The notes beneath the pieces are model-generated. The model was not told the DNA's origin. It did no database searches and saw only the letters and a program-made list of their open reading frames with translations. The position numbers and the translations under genes are program-made. Positions 34,699 to 42,927 of a stretch of 64,000 nucleotides of DNA are shown here, one piece after another. The DNA is from CAZSDP01 sp964605665 (GTDB lineage: Bacteria; Planctomycetota; UBA8108; UBA1146): positions 62,001 to 126,000 of the forward strand of contig CAZSDP010000009.1 of assembly GCA_964605665.1 (NCBI GenBank), given 5' to 3'. The first letter of the stretch is position 1. Each line of letters begins with the position of its first letter.

Positions 34699-37047
34699 TT
34701 GCCTGGAGCCATCGCCAATATTTTCGATCTTGGGGACCGGCCCGCCGAGCTCAACAAGCGCTCGCACCAGCGGCACCACTCCTTTCGAGCTTCCGCTCTC
34801 CTTTTTCTCTCAACTCTCCTCTTCACTTCCCTCTCGATACCGACTCCAGGGCACGCAGCTGAACTCAATGGGTTCAGCCGGGGAGACTGCAATGGAGACA
34901 CTCTTTGGGATCTCAGTGATCCGATCGGCCTCCTCCACTATCTGCTGATCGAGGGACCCTCCCCACGCTGTTCCGATGCTTGCGACATCAATGATGACGG
35001 GATGCTCGACATCTCTGACGGAATCTACGCATTGGGCGGGCTCTTCGGAGTGGGCGCTCCACCGCTCGCCCCATACCCAGATTGCGGTCACGACGAAACC
35101 GCAGACTCTCTTCGGTGTGAAATGCCTCCCTGCCCAATCGCAGAGATTTCTACGTGGCGATCATTCACCGCCCCGACCGGCCGAGTGGCGAGTCCATACA
35201 GCGCTCAACTTCCGACGAGAGTTCTCTCAGAACTCCGATTGACCAATACGGAAGAGGTGATCGTTCCAGAGTTACTCTTACAGTCGTGGGGAATCTCCGC
35301 TGCTTCTCTGCTTCCACCGGGATTGTCCCTCGAGCAATCCACTGGGCGCTTACTGGGAATTCCTACCGAGCCGGGAGTATTCACCTTCTTCATCTGGGGA
35401 CGCGACGAGCTCGATGATTTTCACTCGATCCGAGTCGACCTCGCGATCTTCACGATCTCCGAAACAGAAGTGATCTCCGGTCAGGACTTCAGCAATCCAG
35501 GAGAGTACACCGTCGAAACGTTGTCCGACATTTTCCTGCACACTCATCAGCTACCTTGGCCTCCCCCCTATGAACTTTGGAATTGCAATCCAAGTCCACC
35601 TCCGGTCGAGTCCTTGACTCAAGGGAAGTTGGTTCAGATCTACCACCCGGTGGGCTCTGCACACCTGACACCACTCGTGGTCTTTCATCACGGCGCTGGT
35701 TTTAGTCACCTCAACTATGATTCGCTCTTGAGGCATCTCGCAAGCTACGGCTTTACCGTCATGAGCGTGAGCGACTTCTACTCTTATGGCACCTACACTT
35801 CTTACTACTGCTGGGGAGGGCACCTCGAAGGAGCGAAGGTACTGAAGACCGTCCGAGATCGCCTCGAGTCTGCTGCTCTAGATCCAGCGTACCCTCTCTA
35901 CGGGACGATCGATTTCAGTCGGGTCTTCTATGCCGGCCACTCTCGAGGCGGGGCGAGCGCAATCCTCGCTTGTGAACTCGACCCGACCGCTTCCGGAGCA
36001 ATCGCCCTTCAGCCGACGGATGCCAGAGGTGACAGCTACCTCGGGACCACCAATCGTTGGGAGACCTTGCCGGAGATCCCGCTCCTCATCATGACCGCGG
36101 AACAAGACTTCGATACGGTGTTCCCCTGGGCTGAGCGTCTGATCGAACGGACCACCGGTCCGACCGTGATGGCCACCATCTACGGTGGGTGCCACGGATA
36201 CACCACCGACGAAAACTCGCTCGGTTGCCTCAATTGTCAGTGGGCTCCAACGGCTCCCCTGGTGGACCAGTGCACCTATATCTCTCGCGAGTTACAAAGT
36301 CTCCTCACGCGCCAAATGGCGGTGGCATTCTTGCGCCGACACGGACAGCTCGATCTCTCCGTGGAAGGATTGTTATATGGAGCTGAGTGGCAAGGGTCAC
36401 CCTACCTGGCGGTCAGTGGAAGTCGCAATTTCTCGCCGGTAACTTGGATCGATCAATTCTCCACGTTTCCGATTCATCAACTCGGTCAGTCCTGGATGAG
36501 TACCGGGCTGGGGACCTTTGGAGTCGGCTCTTGCTACGACTCCCCCTCACCGAACAACTTTCCGCCATTGCCAATCGAAAATCTTGTGATCGAGCTGCTT
36601 CCATCTTCGCCGCTGACGCTCTTCACTCACTTCTCAGATCCAACGAGTGGTGGCGCTGATTTGGGGCTCGATGTTTCGACTCATCAACAGCTGCTGTTCA
36701 GAATAAAAAATCACGATCGCTGGCAGCTCGTGGATAACTTCGGCTTCGGCTGGCTCTCTGCGTCGATAGAGTTGATCGACACGAGTGGAGAGGGTGCGAC
36801 AGTTTTGCTCGACGACTACTTGCCGCAAGCGGAGTTCCATCCCGAGTCTCTTGGCAATCAGGGCGCGGTCACCCTCAAAGCTCAGAGGTTCATCAATGTG
36901 CGGATTCCACTAAGTGAGTTTCTTGCCTCGAATCCGGATCTCCAACTCAATGCGCTCGATATGGTGCAGATTCAACTGGAGACTTCAACAACGTCAGCAC
37001 TCACCACAACACCGATCATCGGGATCGACGATCTTCGGTTCGAGTAG
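34699..37047 (+). CDS. Secreted dockerin-bearing alpha/beta hydrolase
   Basis: 782 residues. The start is TTG 34699, supported by a full AGGAGG five bases before it; there is no ATG nearby. A signal peptide (ALLFLSTLLFTSLSIPTPGHA) is followed by two dockerin-type repeats (SRGDCNGDTLWDLSDPIGLLHYL and CDINDDGMLDISDGIYALGGLF, about 60-120). An Ig-like putative domain comes next (LLPPGLSLEQSTGRLLGIPTEPG). The hydrolase has LVVFHHGAGFSH, the nucleophile GHSRGG (S415) and a late His in GGCHGYTTDEN, like dienelactone or chlorophyllase/PET-type hydrolases. A beta-rich tail (about 580-782) ends in IGIDDLRFE, like a carbohydrate-binding domain. Confidence 0.82.
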   Translation: MPGAIANIFDLGDRPAELNKRSHQRHHSFRASALLFLSTLLFTSLSIPTPGHAAELNGFSRGDCNGDTLWDLSDPIGLLHYLLIEGPSPRCSDACDINDDGMLDISDGIYALGGLFGVGAPPLAPYPDCGHDETADSLRCEMPPCPIAEISTWRSFTAPTGRVASPYSAQLPTRVLSELRLTNTEEVIVPELLLQSWGISAASLLPPGLSLEQSTGRLLGIPTEPGVFTFFIWGRDELDDFHSIRVDLAIFTISETEVISGQDFSNPGEYTVETLSDIFLHTHQLPWPPPYELWNCNPSPPPVESLTQGKLVQIYHPVGSAHLTPLVVFHHGAGFSHLNYDSLLRHLASYGFTVMSVSDFYSYGTYTSYYCWGGHLEGAKVLKTVRDRLESAALDPAYPLYGTIDFSRVFYAGHSRGGASAILACELDPTASGAIALQPTDARGDSYLGTTNRWETLPEIPLLIMTAEQDFDTVFPWAERLIERTTGPTVMATIYGGCHGYTTDENSLGCLNCQWAPTAPLVDQCTYISRELQSLLTRQMAVAFLRRHGQLDLSVEGLLYGAEWQGSPYLAVSGSRNFSPVTWIDQFSTFPIHQLGQSWMSTGLGTFGVGSCYDSPSPNNFPPLPIENLVIELLPSSPLTLFTHFSDPTSGGADLGLDVSTHQQLLFRIKNHDRWQLVDNFGFGWLSASIELIDTSGEGATVLLDDYLPQAEFHPESLGNQGAVTLKAQRFINVRIPLSEFLASNPDLQLNALDMVQIQLETSTTSALTTTPIIGIDDLRFE

Positions 37048-37094
37048 CGTTCGACGGCGGCTGAGGTTGCTCCTCTCTCGAGTCTTGGTGATCT

Positions 37095-38450
37095 TCAGGT
37101 TCGACGCCGTACACCTCGGCCCAATGCGAAACAGAGGAGCCCGATCACCACGAGAGGCCACTTTGGCAGTCTGCCAGAGAGGCTGTCCTCAGTTATCTCC
37201 TCGGTGGAGTCGGCACGTTGTTCTTCATCGCGCACGACCTGCTGGCTCGGCGATACGATCTCACTTTTCGAGATCGACTCTTTCGAGGCCACAGATCGCA
37301 CTGCAGACTCCTCCACTTGCGCTTTTGCGCTGATCAATCGAGGTGAGCCTGAGGATGCGGTCGTCACGTCTCGTGAAAATGTTGCTTCCGAAACTTGCCC
37401 ACTGACGACTTCGATCTGTTCCCCTCCCCCAGCAGAGATGCGGGGCGAGACGGCTATCTTCAAGTCCTGGGTGCCTCCCGACTCCATCGTCGATTCTTCA
37501 GCTTTCGGAAGATCGTGAGGAATTGCCGCGAGAAGTCGACTGGTGAAGGTGACCGCTTCCTCTGCGGTCAACAATCGCGCCGCAACGCGTTGATAGTGAT
37601 CGGCAACATATTCGATTTGCTCTTTGAGCTGACGCCCCTTGAGGTTGCCTTGACGAGAGTCTTCTTCCAATCTCTCCAGAGATTCTCGTCGGTGGGAGAG
37701 AGACTTCGCTAACCTCTCCAAATCGAGCTGCGCCTCTTCGACCTCGACTGCGAGATCTCGGAGTTTCCGCTTCGACCCGGCGCTCGTTTCCAATCGTTCA
37801 GCGATCCGCGCCAATGTCTCCACGGCGAGAGCTTGTGTCGCTTCGAATCGTTGATCGAGCTCACGGCTCAATGCACGAAGGGCCCGCTCGGTTTGAGGGA
37901 GTTTCGCTCCTCGCTCAACCCCCTTCGCGCGCCCTTCTCGACTCGCTCCTGAGCTCCGCCGAGAGCCTCTTTCACTCTCTTCTCGTTCCAATCGGGCCGC
38001 TGCACGCTCGGCGGCACGACGGCGACGCCGCTCTTCACGTTGGACCTCTCGAGAAGCGATCGCGGTGCGTCGCTCCTCTTCGATCTTTGACGCTTTTTCG
38101 GCAGCGATCGGCTGAGCATCGAGAAAGTCTTTCGTCGGGATGGTCAGCTCATAGTAGTTGGCCAACTGGTCACTGAACAAGCGCAGGCGAACCGATTCGC
38201 CATCAACGAAGACCGTCCCTATCGCCTGCCGCTGCTCTCCTCCCCGAAGGAAATCGATGAGCTCTAACTTCGATTCCTCAGGACTTGCGACCGCATCTTG
38301 AAGGTGGAGAGGACTCAGAATGAGTAAAAAACAGATCCACACTCGCCACCGAGCAAGAGCTTGCCCACTGAAAACATCGGCACTCAGAAGATCGGCACTC
38401 AGAAGACCAGCACGTACGGAATCTCTGCGAGAACACGGGATCAATCGCAT
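37095..38450 (-). CDS. Exported coiled-coil protein with C-terminal membrane anchor
   Basis: 451 residues from ATG 38450 (GGAG five bases before it); a TTG at 38498 in frame is less likely. After a hydrophobic segment (WRVWICFLLILSPLHLQDAVA) comes a short beta domain, then charged coiled coil from about 120 to 310, very rich in Arg and Glu. A polar linker ends in LPKWPLVVIGLLCFALGRGVRRRT, a single span with a basic tail, which suggests C-terminal anchoring. The N-terminal LLSADLLSAD comes from a 15-bp tandem repeat. No family recognised. Confidence 0.65.
   Translation of the reverse strand: MRLIPCSRRDSVRAGLLSADLLSADVFSGQALARWRVWICFLLILSPLHLQDAVASPEESKLELIDFLRGGEQRQAIGTVFVDGESVRLRLFSDQLANYYELTIPTKDFLDAQPIAAEKASKIEEERRTAIASREVQREERRRRRAAERAAARLEREESERGSRRSSGASREGRAKGVERGAKLPQTERALRALSRELDQRFEATQALAVETLARIAERLETSAGSKRKLRDLAVEVEEAQLDLERLAKSLSHRRESLERLEEDSRQGNLKGRQLKEQIEYVADHYQRVAARLLTAEEAVTFTSRLLAAIPHDLPKAEESTMESGGTQDLKIAVSPRISAGGGEQIEVVSGQVSEATFSRDVTTASSGSPRLISAKAQVEESAVRSVASKESISKSEIVSPSQQVVRDEEQRADSTEEITEDSLSGRLPKWPLVVIGLLCFALGRGVRRRT
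38376..38405. repeat. Perfect 15-bp tandem duplication inside the coiled-coil gene
   Basis: ATCGGCACTCAGAAG occurs twice in tandem (38376-38390, 38391-38405), with a worn partial third copy after it. It is in frame and codes for a doubled LLSAD near the N-terminus, so the duplication does not break the protein. Confidence 0.85.
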
Positions 38451-38621
38451 CGCGGCTCCATTTCCATCCGGACGCCGTTCCCACGTAGCTCTCTCCAAAA
38501 GAGGAAGGGTGGCTCAATGCTACGGGTTCCCCGAACGACGCTGCTCGTCTCTCATCCCCGGAGACGAAGCCGACTTGATTGTAAGGGGTCAAATGGCAAA
38601 TGCGAGCACGTAGATCAGTGC

Positions 38622-41102
38622 TCAGCGATCGAGCGCAACCTGGATCTGCAACCGCTGAATGCGATCTGCCACTTCTTGAGCAGTCGGTCGGCGGGACGCG
38701 TCATCCGCCAACATCTCTTCGAACAATCGATTCAGACGTTCATCATGCTCATTGAGATCGTCGAGCTGCGGCGCACCTAAACCCTTGATGATCGCGCGAA
38801 TCGCTTCTCTTCCTTTTCGACTTCCAAGTGGATGTCGCCCTTCCAAGAGTTCACGTGCGACCAACCCAAGGCTGTAAATGTCGCTCGAAGTTCCCATCGG
38901 GAGACCCTTTGCTTGCTCCGGAGACATGTAGCGAGGGGTTCCCCAAGGAAGCTCTTCAATGGCAGCGGTTCCCTCTTCGCGGTCAATGCGACGGGCAATT
39001 CCAAAGTCTGCGATCTTGACCACAACGGGCATCGGAAGCTGACGTAACCGGTCCAGTCCATTCAAACCACCCCCACCGGGGCCGAGAATCTCTTCTCCCG
39101 CCGCCTTCATGATGCGCTGCTTGTTCATTTGCATCGAATCGCGATAACACTCGCGAGCTCCGTCGATCGCAGAGAAGAATGTTGTCCGATCATATGATTG
39201 ACGCGCCAATAGTGCGGCGGAGAGCGACCAACGGAACGAGTCGGGCAATCGTCCATCGGAACGTGCCAACTCTGCTGCACACAAGAACAATCGAGAGGAA
39301 GAATCGCCACTGGAGAGTTTTTTCTCCAACACCGGTAGTGCTCTTCGAACGATCTTCCGGCGTGCGGAATCAGAGAGTGATCGATCAAGACTGCGACGGA
39401 AGAGGTCATTGGCGAACCCCAGCTCACGGTCTCCGCACCGAACCAGATAACCGGACTGCTCGGAGTGACCCAGCAGGTAATAGAGACTCGCAGAATCAAA
39501 ATCTACGATCTCACGAATCGCGTCGAAGTCCAATGCTCCTGCGATCGGTGACAACGAGATCAGGAGATCTCGAATCCCCTTTTCCTCAGCACGTAGTCGT
39601 TCACTCATCGTCTCGGCAACGGCACGTTCATCGGGACGCAACTCGGTGGGATCGACTCTGTATCCACCACCACTCGCGCACCAGGCTCCTCGATCAAAAG
39701 ACGACTCGAGTGCCTCCGCCAAGAGAGCGGGATGGGATGAGATTTCGCGATCGATGGCATCCACGAATTGCCTCGCGGAAACTCGATCTCGACAGATGCG
39801 TTCCACCAACCGCAAAGCTTGCCCACGAAGCAGAGGCTTGAGAAACAACTCGCGGACTTCTCCGAGCGATCTCGCCCGCTGTGCCTCTCGCTCTAGGTCC
39901 TGATCCTCAGGAAAAAATGGTGGGAGCGGAGTGACCCAGACACCTTCAAAATCCGCAGGAGGAGGTCCCCACTCTGCGGGAGACTCAACCTTGATCAAGT
40001 CACCCTGTTCAGCGGCCAATCGTTGGACTTCTTGTACAAGTCGGTGACGTCCAACTCCACGCTCTCCGTAGAGAAGAACCCAACGTTTTCCGCCATGACG
40101 GATCTCTTTGATGATCTCTTCGAAGTATGCCAGCTCGCCCTCCCGACCGACGAAGGGGAGATTTTCCAAGTCGGGACGATCGGGGAGCCCAATCCTCTCC
40201 GCAATCTCGCGTTCGAGAGCGTCATCTGGGGAGGACTCTGATTCCAGCGAGGGGCGTTCGAGAATCTCGAGGTTCTCCTCCCGACGATCGGTCGCTCCTC
40301 GGTCTTGAGAGAGAAGTAGATTTGCGGGCTTCAAATCTGCATGAACGATGCCCGCTCGATGCGCAGCGTCGAGACCGAGTGCGGTTTGCCGAAGTACTTC
40401 CAACTTCTCGAGCAAGCTCAGTTCCGCCGACCGTACCGACAAGTCCTTACCCTCAATCCACTCCATCAGTAAGAGCGGATCGTCATCGATCACCCCTTCC
40501 TCGAGGACCCGAACGACATTGGGGTGCTCGATCGTGCGCCCGAGTGCTGCCTCTCGAGCGTGCAGGCGTTCAAGAAGACGCTGATCTCGTCCCGGCCTCT
40601 GCCGGAGGCGTTTGATCGCAACGTCCTCACCGAGATCTTTATCATGGGCTCGATAAACCTCGCCCATCCCACCGCGCCCCACCAAAGTGACTCCGCGCCA
40701 ACGGGGAGTGTCTGAAAGGAGGAGATCGGCAGCGGAATCAGATTTCGATGGAACGCTTCCTCGGTACACCGGGCGCCCGGGAGGTCTTGAAACAAACTCA
40801 CGATACGCGAGCTTGACGACCCCCACCTGCACTTGGTCTCCATCACGCAAACGGCATGGGTCGACCAGTGGCTCCCCATTGAGGAGCGTGCCATTGGTCG
40901 AACCAGCATCGCGAACCCAGTCGGAGCCTCCCTCATGGAAGAAAATCGCGTGGCGCCGCGAAACTGCCGTCTCGGCGAGGATCAAATCAGCTTGATTCGA
41001 CCGCCCACAGAGGAGCGTCCCCGTCGCGGGGATCTCCACTTGTTTTCCGCGGGTTCGCTTCCCGCTCTTGCTCTCTAGTACGAGCCATCCCATGCTGGCC
41101 AT
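38622..41102 (-). CDS. FHA-Ser/Thr protein kinase with an AAA/STAND-like module inserted in the kinase domain
   Basis: A continuous 826-residue frame. An FHA domain (about 28-98) has GRS, SRRH and STNGT for phosphothreonine binding. The kinase begins with VGRGGMGEVY (141-150) and VAIK (K164) and reaches the catalytic loop HADLKPAN (254-261; D256, N261), where HRD has become HAD. The next expected motif, DFG, appears only at 699-701, 430 residues later, followed by WGTPRYMSPEQ (720-730) and DIYSLG. Between them lie FVGREGELAYF (317-327), a P-loop-like GERGVGRHR (346-354) with Arg where the Walker Lys should be, and a helical stretch (about 400-665), resembling the AAA_16/STAND module that in PknK-type kinases comes after the kinase. 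The fold may close around the insert. No membrane span. Downstream on the same strand is the coiled-coil gene. Confidence 0.9.
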   Translation of the reverse strand: MASMGWLVLESKSGKRTRGKQVEIPATGTLLCGRSNQADLILAETAVSRRHAIFFHEGGSDWVRDAGSTNGTLLNGEPLVDPCRLRDGDQVQVGVVKLAYREFVSRPPGRPVYRGSVPSKSDSAADLLLSDTPRWRGVTLVGRGGMGEVYRAHDKDLGEDVAIKRLRQRPGRDQRLLERLHAREAALGRTIEHPNVVRVLEEGVIDDDPLLLMEWIEGKDLSVRSAELSLLEKLEVLRQTALGLDAAHRAGIVHADLKPANLLLSQDRGATDRREENLEILERPSLESESSPDDALEREIAERIGLPDRPDLENLPFVGREGELAYFEEIIKEIRHGGKRWVLLYGERGVGRHRLVQEVQRLAAEQGDLIKVESPAEWGPPPADFEGVWVTPLPPFFPEDQDLEREAQRARSLGEVRELFLKPLLRGQALRLVERICRDRVSARQFVDAIDREISSHPALLAEALESSFDRGAWCASGGGYRVDPTELRPDERAVAETMSERLRAEEKGIRDLLISLSPIAGALDFDAIREIVDFDSASLYYLLGHSEQSGYLVRCGDRELGFANDLFRRSLDRSLSDSARRKIVRRALPVLEKKLSSGDSSSRLFLCAAELARSDGRLPDSFRWSLSAALLARQSYDRTTFFSAIDGARECYRDSMQMNKQRIMKAAGEEILGPGGGGLNGLDRLRQLPMPVVVKIADFGIARRIDREEGTAAIEELPWGTPRYMSPEQAKGLPMGTSSDIYSLGLVARELLEGRHPLGSRKGREAIRAIIKGLGAPQLDDLNEHDERLNRLFEEMLADDASRRPTAQEVADRIQRLQIQVALDR

Positions 41103-41202
41103 TGTCTAACTGAAAGCCTCAGATCGGAAGAGAGCTTCTTCGGTATCCGGAAAACTGGTCAATTCACGGCTCAGAGCGTGCCATCTGAGAGAGGAAGGCG
41201 TC

Positions 41203-41544
41203 ATGATCTACTTCTGCGTCTCGACCGTTCCCGAGGATGAGGCAGCAAATTTGGCTCGAAAGCTGATCGACGAGCGGCTGGCTGCCTGCGTGAACATCAT
41301 CCCCGGAGTGCGCTCGATCTACCGATATGAGGGAAAAGTCCACGATGAAGGGGAGTCGATCATCTTGATCAAGACCGCTCCTCGCACCGCCGGCGGATTC
41401 GAAGCTCGGTTTCGAGAACTGCACCCCTATGATTGCCCCGAGCTACTGATGTTCTCCGTCGAGGAAGGGCTCAAGGAGTACTTCACCTGGGTTGAGTCGG
41501 TCACAGGCCCCACGCGAGCCAAAGGTCCGGAGGAACAAACGTGA
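41203..41544 (+). CDS. cutA: CutA divalent-cation tolerance protein
   Basis: 113 residues, the usual length. CVSTVPEDEAANLARKLIDERLAACVNIIPGVRSIYRYEG and ELHPYDCPELLMF are family hallmarks. CutA forms a stable trimer with a ferredoxin-like fold; a link to copper tolerance is known in E. coli, but the biochemical role is unsettled. Its stop overlaps the GTG of moeA (41541-41544), so the two are coupled. GAGGAAGG precedes the ATG. Confidence 0.94.
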   Translation: MIYFCVSTVPEDEAANLARKLIDERLAACVNIIPGVRSIYRYEGKVHDEGESIILIKTAPRTAGGFEARFRELHPYDCPELLMFSVEEGLKEYFTWVESVTGPTRAKGPEEQT

Positions 41545-42770
41545 TCTCACTGGAAGCAGCGCGCAAGGAAATCTTGTCACGACTCTCTCCTCTTCGATCA
41601 GAAGTCGTCGAGTTGGCAGAAGCGCTCGGTAGAGTTCTTGCGGAGCCGGTGACGAGTCGCGACTCAATCCCTCCCTTCGACAATACTGCCATGGATGGTT
41701 TTGTCGTCCAGCATCGAGACCTCGCCGCAGCGAGTGAAGAGAACCGAATCGTTCTTCCAATTGCGGAGGTGATTCAAGCGGGACAGCCCGCAACTCGTCC
41801 GCTGGAGCAGGGAGAGGTGATGCGGATCTTCACCGGAGCACCCATCCCTGATCATGGAGATGCCATTGTCCCCTTCGAACATTGTCACACCTATGACGAC
41901 AACTCCGCCACCTTTCGAGCACCCATCGCTCCCGGTGCCCACATCCGACGGAGTGGGGAGGACTTCGAGGCAGGGCAGGTCGTCCTTGAAAAAGGCACCC
42001 AACTCAGTCCTGCTGCAGTTGGTGTCCTCGCGACGGTCGGTTCTCCGCAGGTGAGCGTGATGCGCCGCCCTCGAGTCGCTGTTCACTCTTCCGGAGATGA
42101 ACTGGTTCCGATCGAAGCGGAACTGACTCCCGGTAAGATCCGGAATTCCAATCTCGCCTCGATCGTCGCGCGGCTGCAGCAGTGGGGAGCGGAAGCGATT
42201 CCCCGACCGATTCTGATCGACGACCGAGAAGCGATCCGGGAAGGGCTGCAGCAGACCTTGGCGCTTCAGCCAGATGCCATCATCACCACGGGCGGGATCT
42301 CCGCCGGGGACGTCGACCACATCCGGGATATCGCGCAAGAGATGGGAAGTGACGTCGCGGTCCGCAAAGTCGATATGAAGCCTGGAAAGCCGCTCGTCGA
42401 TGGCCTCATCGCGGGCGTTCCATTCTTTGGACTGCCCGGCAATCCCGCAGCATGTCTCGTCAGTTTTGAGATCTTCGTCAGACCCGCACTCGCTCTTCTG
42501 GAGGGCCGATCGGACGGCATGCCACCGCGGCATCGCGCCAAGGTCTCTGAGGGGCGCGCCTTTCCAAAAGCTGGACGCCTGCAGTTTCTCCGGGGAAGGG
42601 TCGATCTAGACGAAAAAACCGGCGAATGGGTCCTCGCCCCCTTGAGCGGCCAAGGATCGCACCTTCTCTCCAGTTTCGCGGCCGCAAATTGCTTGGTTCG
42701 GGTCGGTCCGGAGGTCGACAGACTCAACACCGGCGACGATGTCGACGTATTTCTTCTCGGAGCTTCCTGA
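41541..42770 (+). CDS. moeA: Molybdopterin molybdenumtransferase
   Basis: 409 residues from a GTG that overlaps the cutA stop. The N-terminal PPFDNTAMDGFVV, the ITTGGISAGDVDHIRD loop that binds adenylylated molybdopterin, and the GLPGNPAACLVSFE motif are all present, and the four-domain length is normal. The enzyme inserts molybdate into molybdopterin. It would serve the oxidoreductase encoded at 17-20 kb. A hairpin follows the stop. Confidence 0.95.
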   Translation: MISLEAARKEILSRLSPLRSEVVELAEALGRVLAEPVTSRDSIPPFDNTAMDGFVVQHRDLAAASEENRIVLPIAEVIQAGQPATRPLEQGEVMRIFTGAPIPDHGDAIVPFEHCHTYDDNSATFRAPIAPGAHIRRSGEDFEAGQVVLEKGTQLSPAAVGVLATVGSPQVSVMRRPRVAVHSSGDELVPIEAELTPGKIRNSNLASIVARLQQWGAEAIPRPILIDDREAIREGLQQTLALQPDAIITTGGISAGDVDHIRDIAQEMGSDVAVRKVDMKPGKPLVDGLIAGVPFFGLPGNPAACLVSFEIFVRPALALLEGRSDGMPPRHRAKVSEGRAFPKAGRLQFLRGRVDLDEKTGEWVLAPLSGQGSHLLSSFAAANCLVRVGPEVDRLNTGDDVDVFLLGAS

Positions 42771-42775
42771 TCCCT

Positions 42776-42799
42776 GATGGGGCCTCGGGGGGCCCCATC
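42776..42799 (+). terminator. Terminator-like hairpin after moeA
   Basis: A perfect 9-base GC-rich stem (42776-42784 with 42791-42799) and 6-base loop start six bases after the moeA stop. No U run follows. Confidence 0.55.
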
Positions 42800-42927
42800 C
42801 GGTATCCTCTGCCCTTCTCAAGAAACCGTTGCGATGGGGGTGGTGTTCCCGGTGAGGGGAGACCGCTTCCCCCAAAGAGCCACTGATCGGTGTGCCGCCC
42901 TCTGGCGCATGCCCTAATTGGAGAGTC

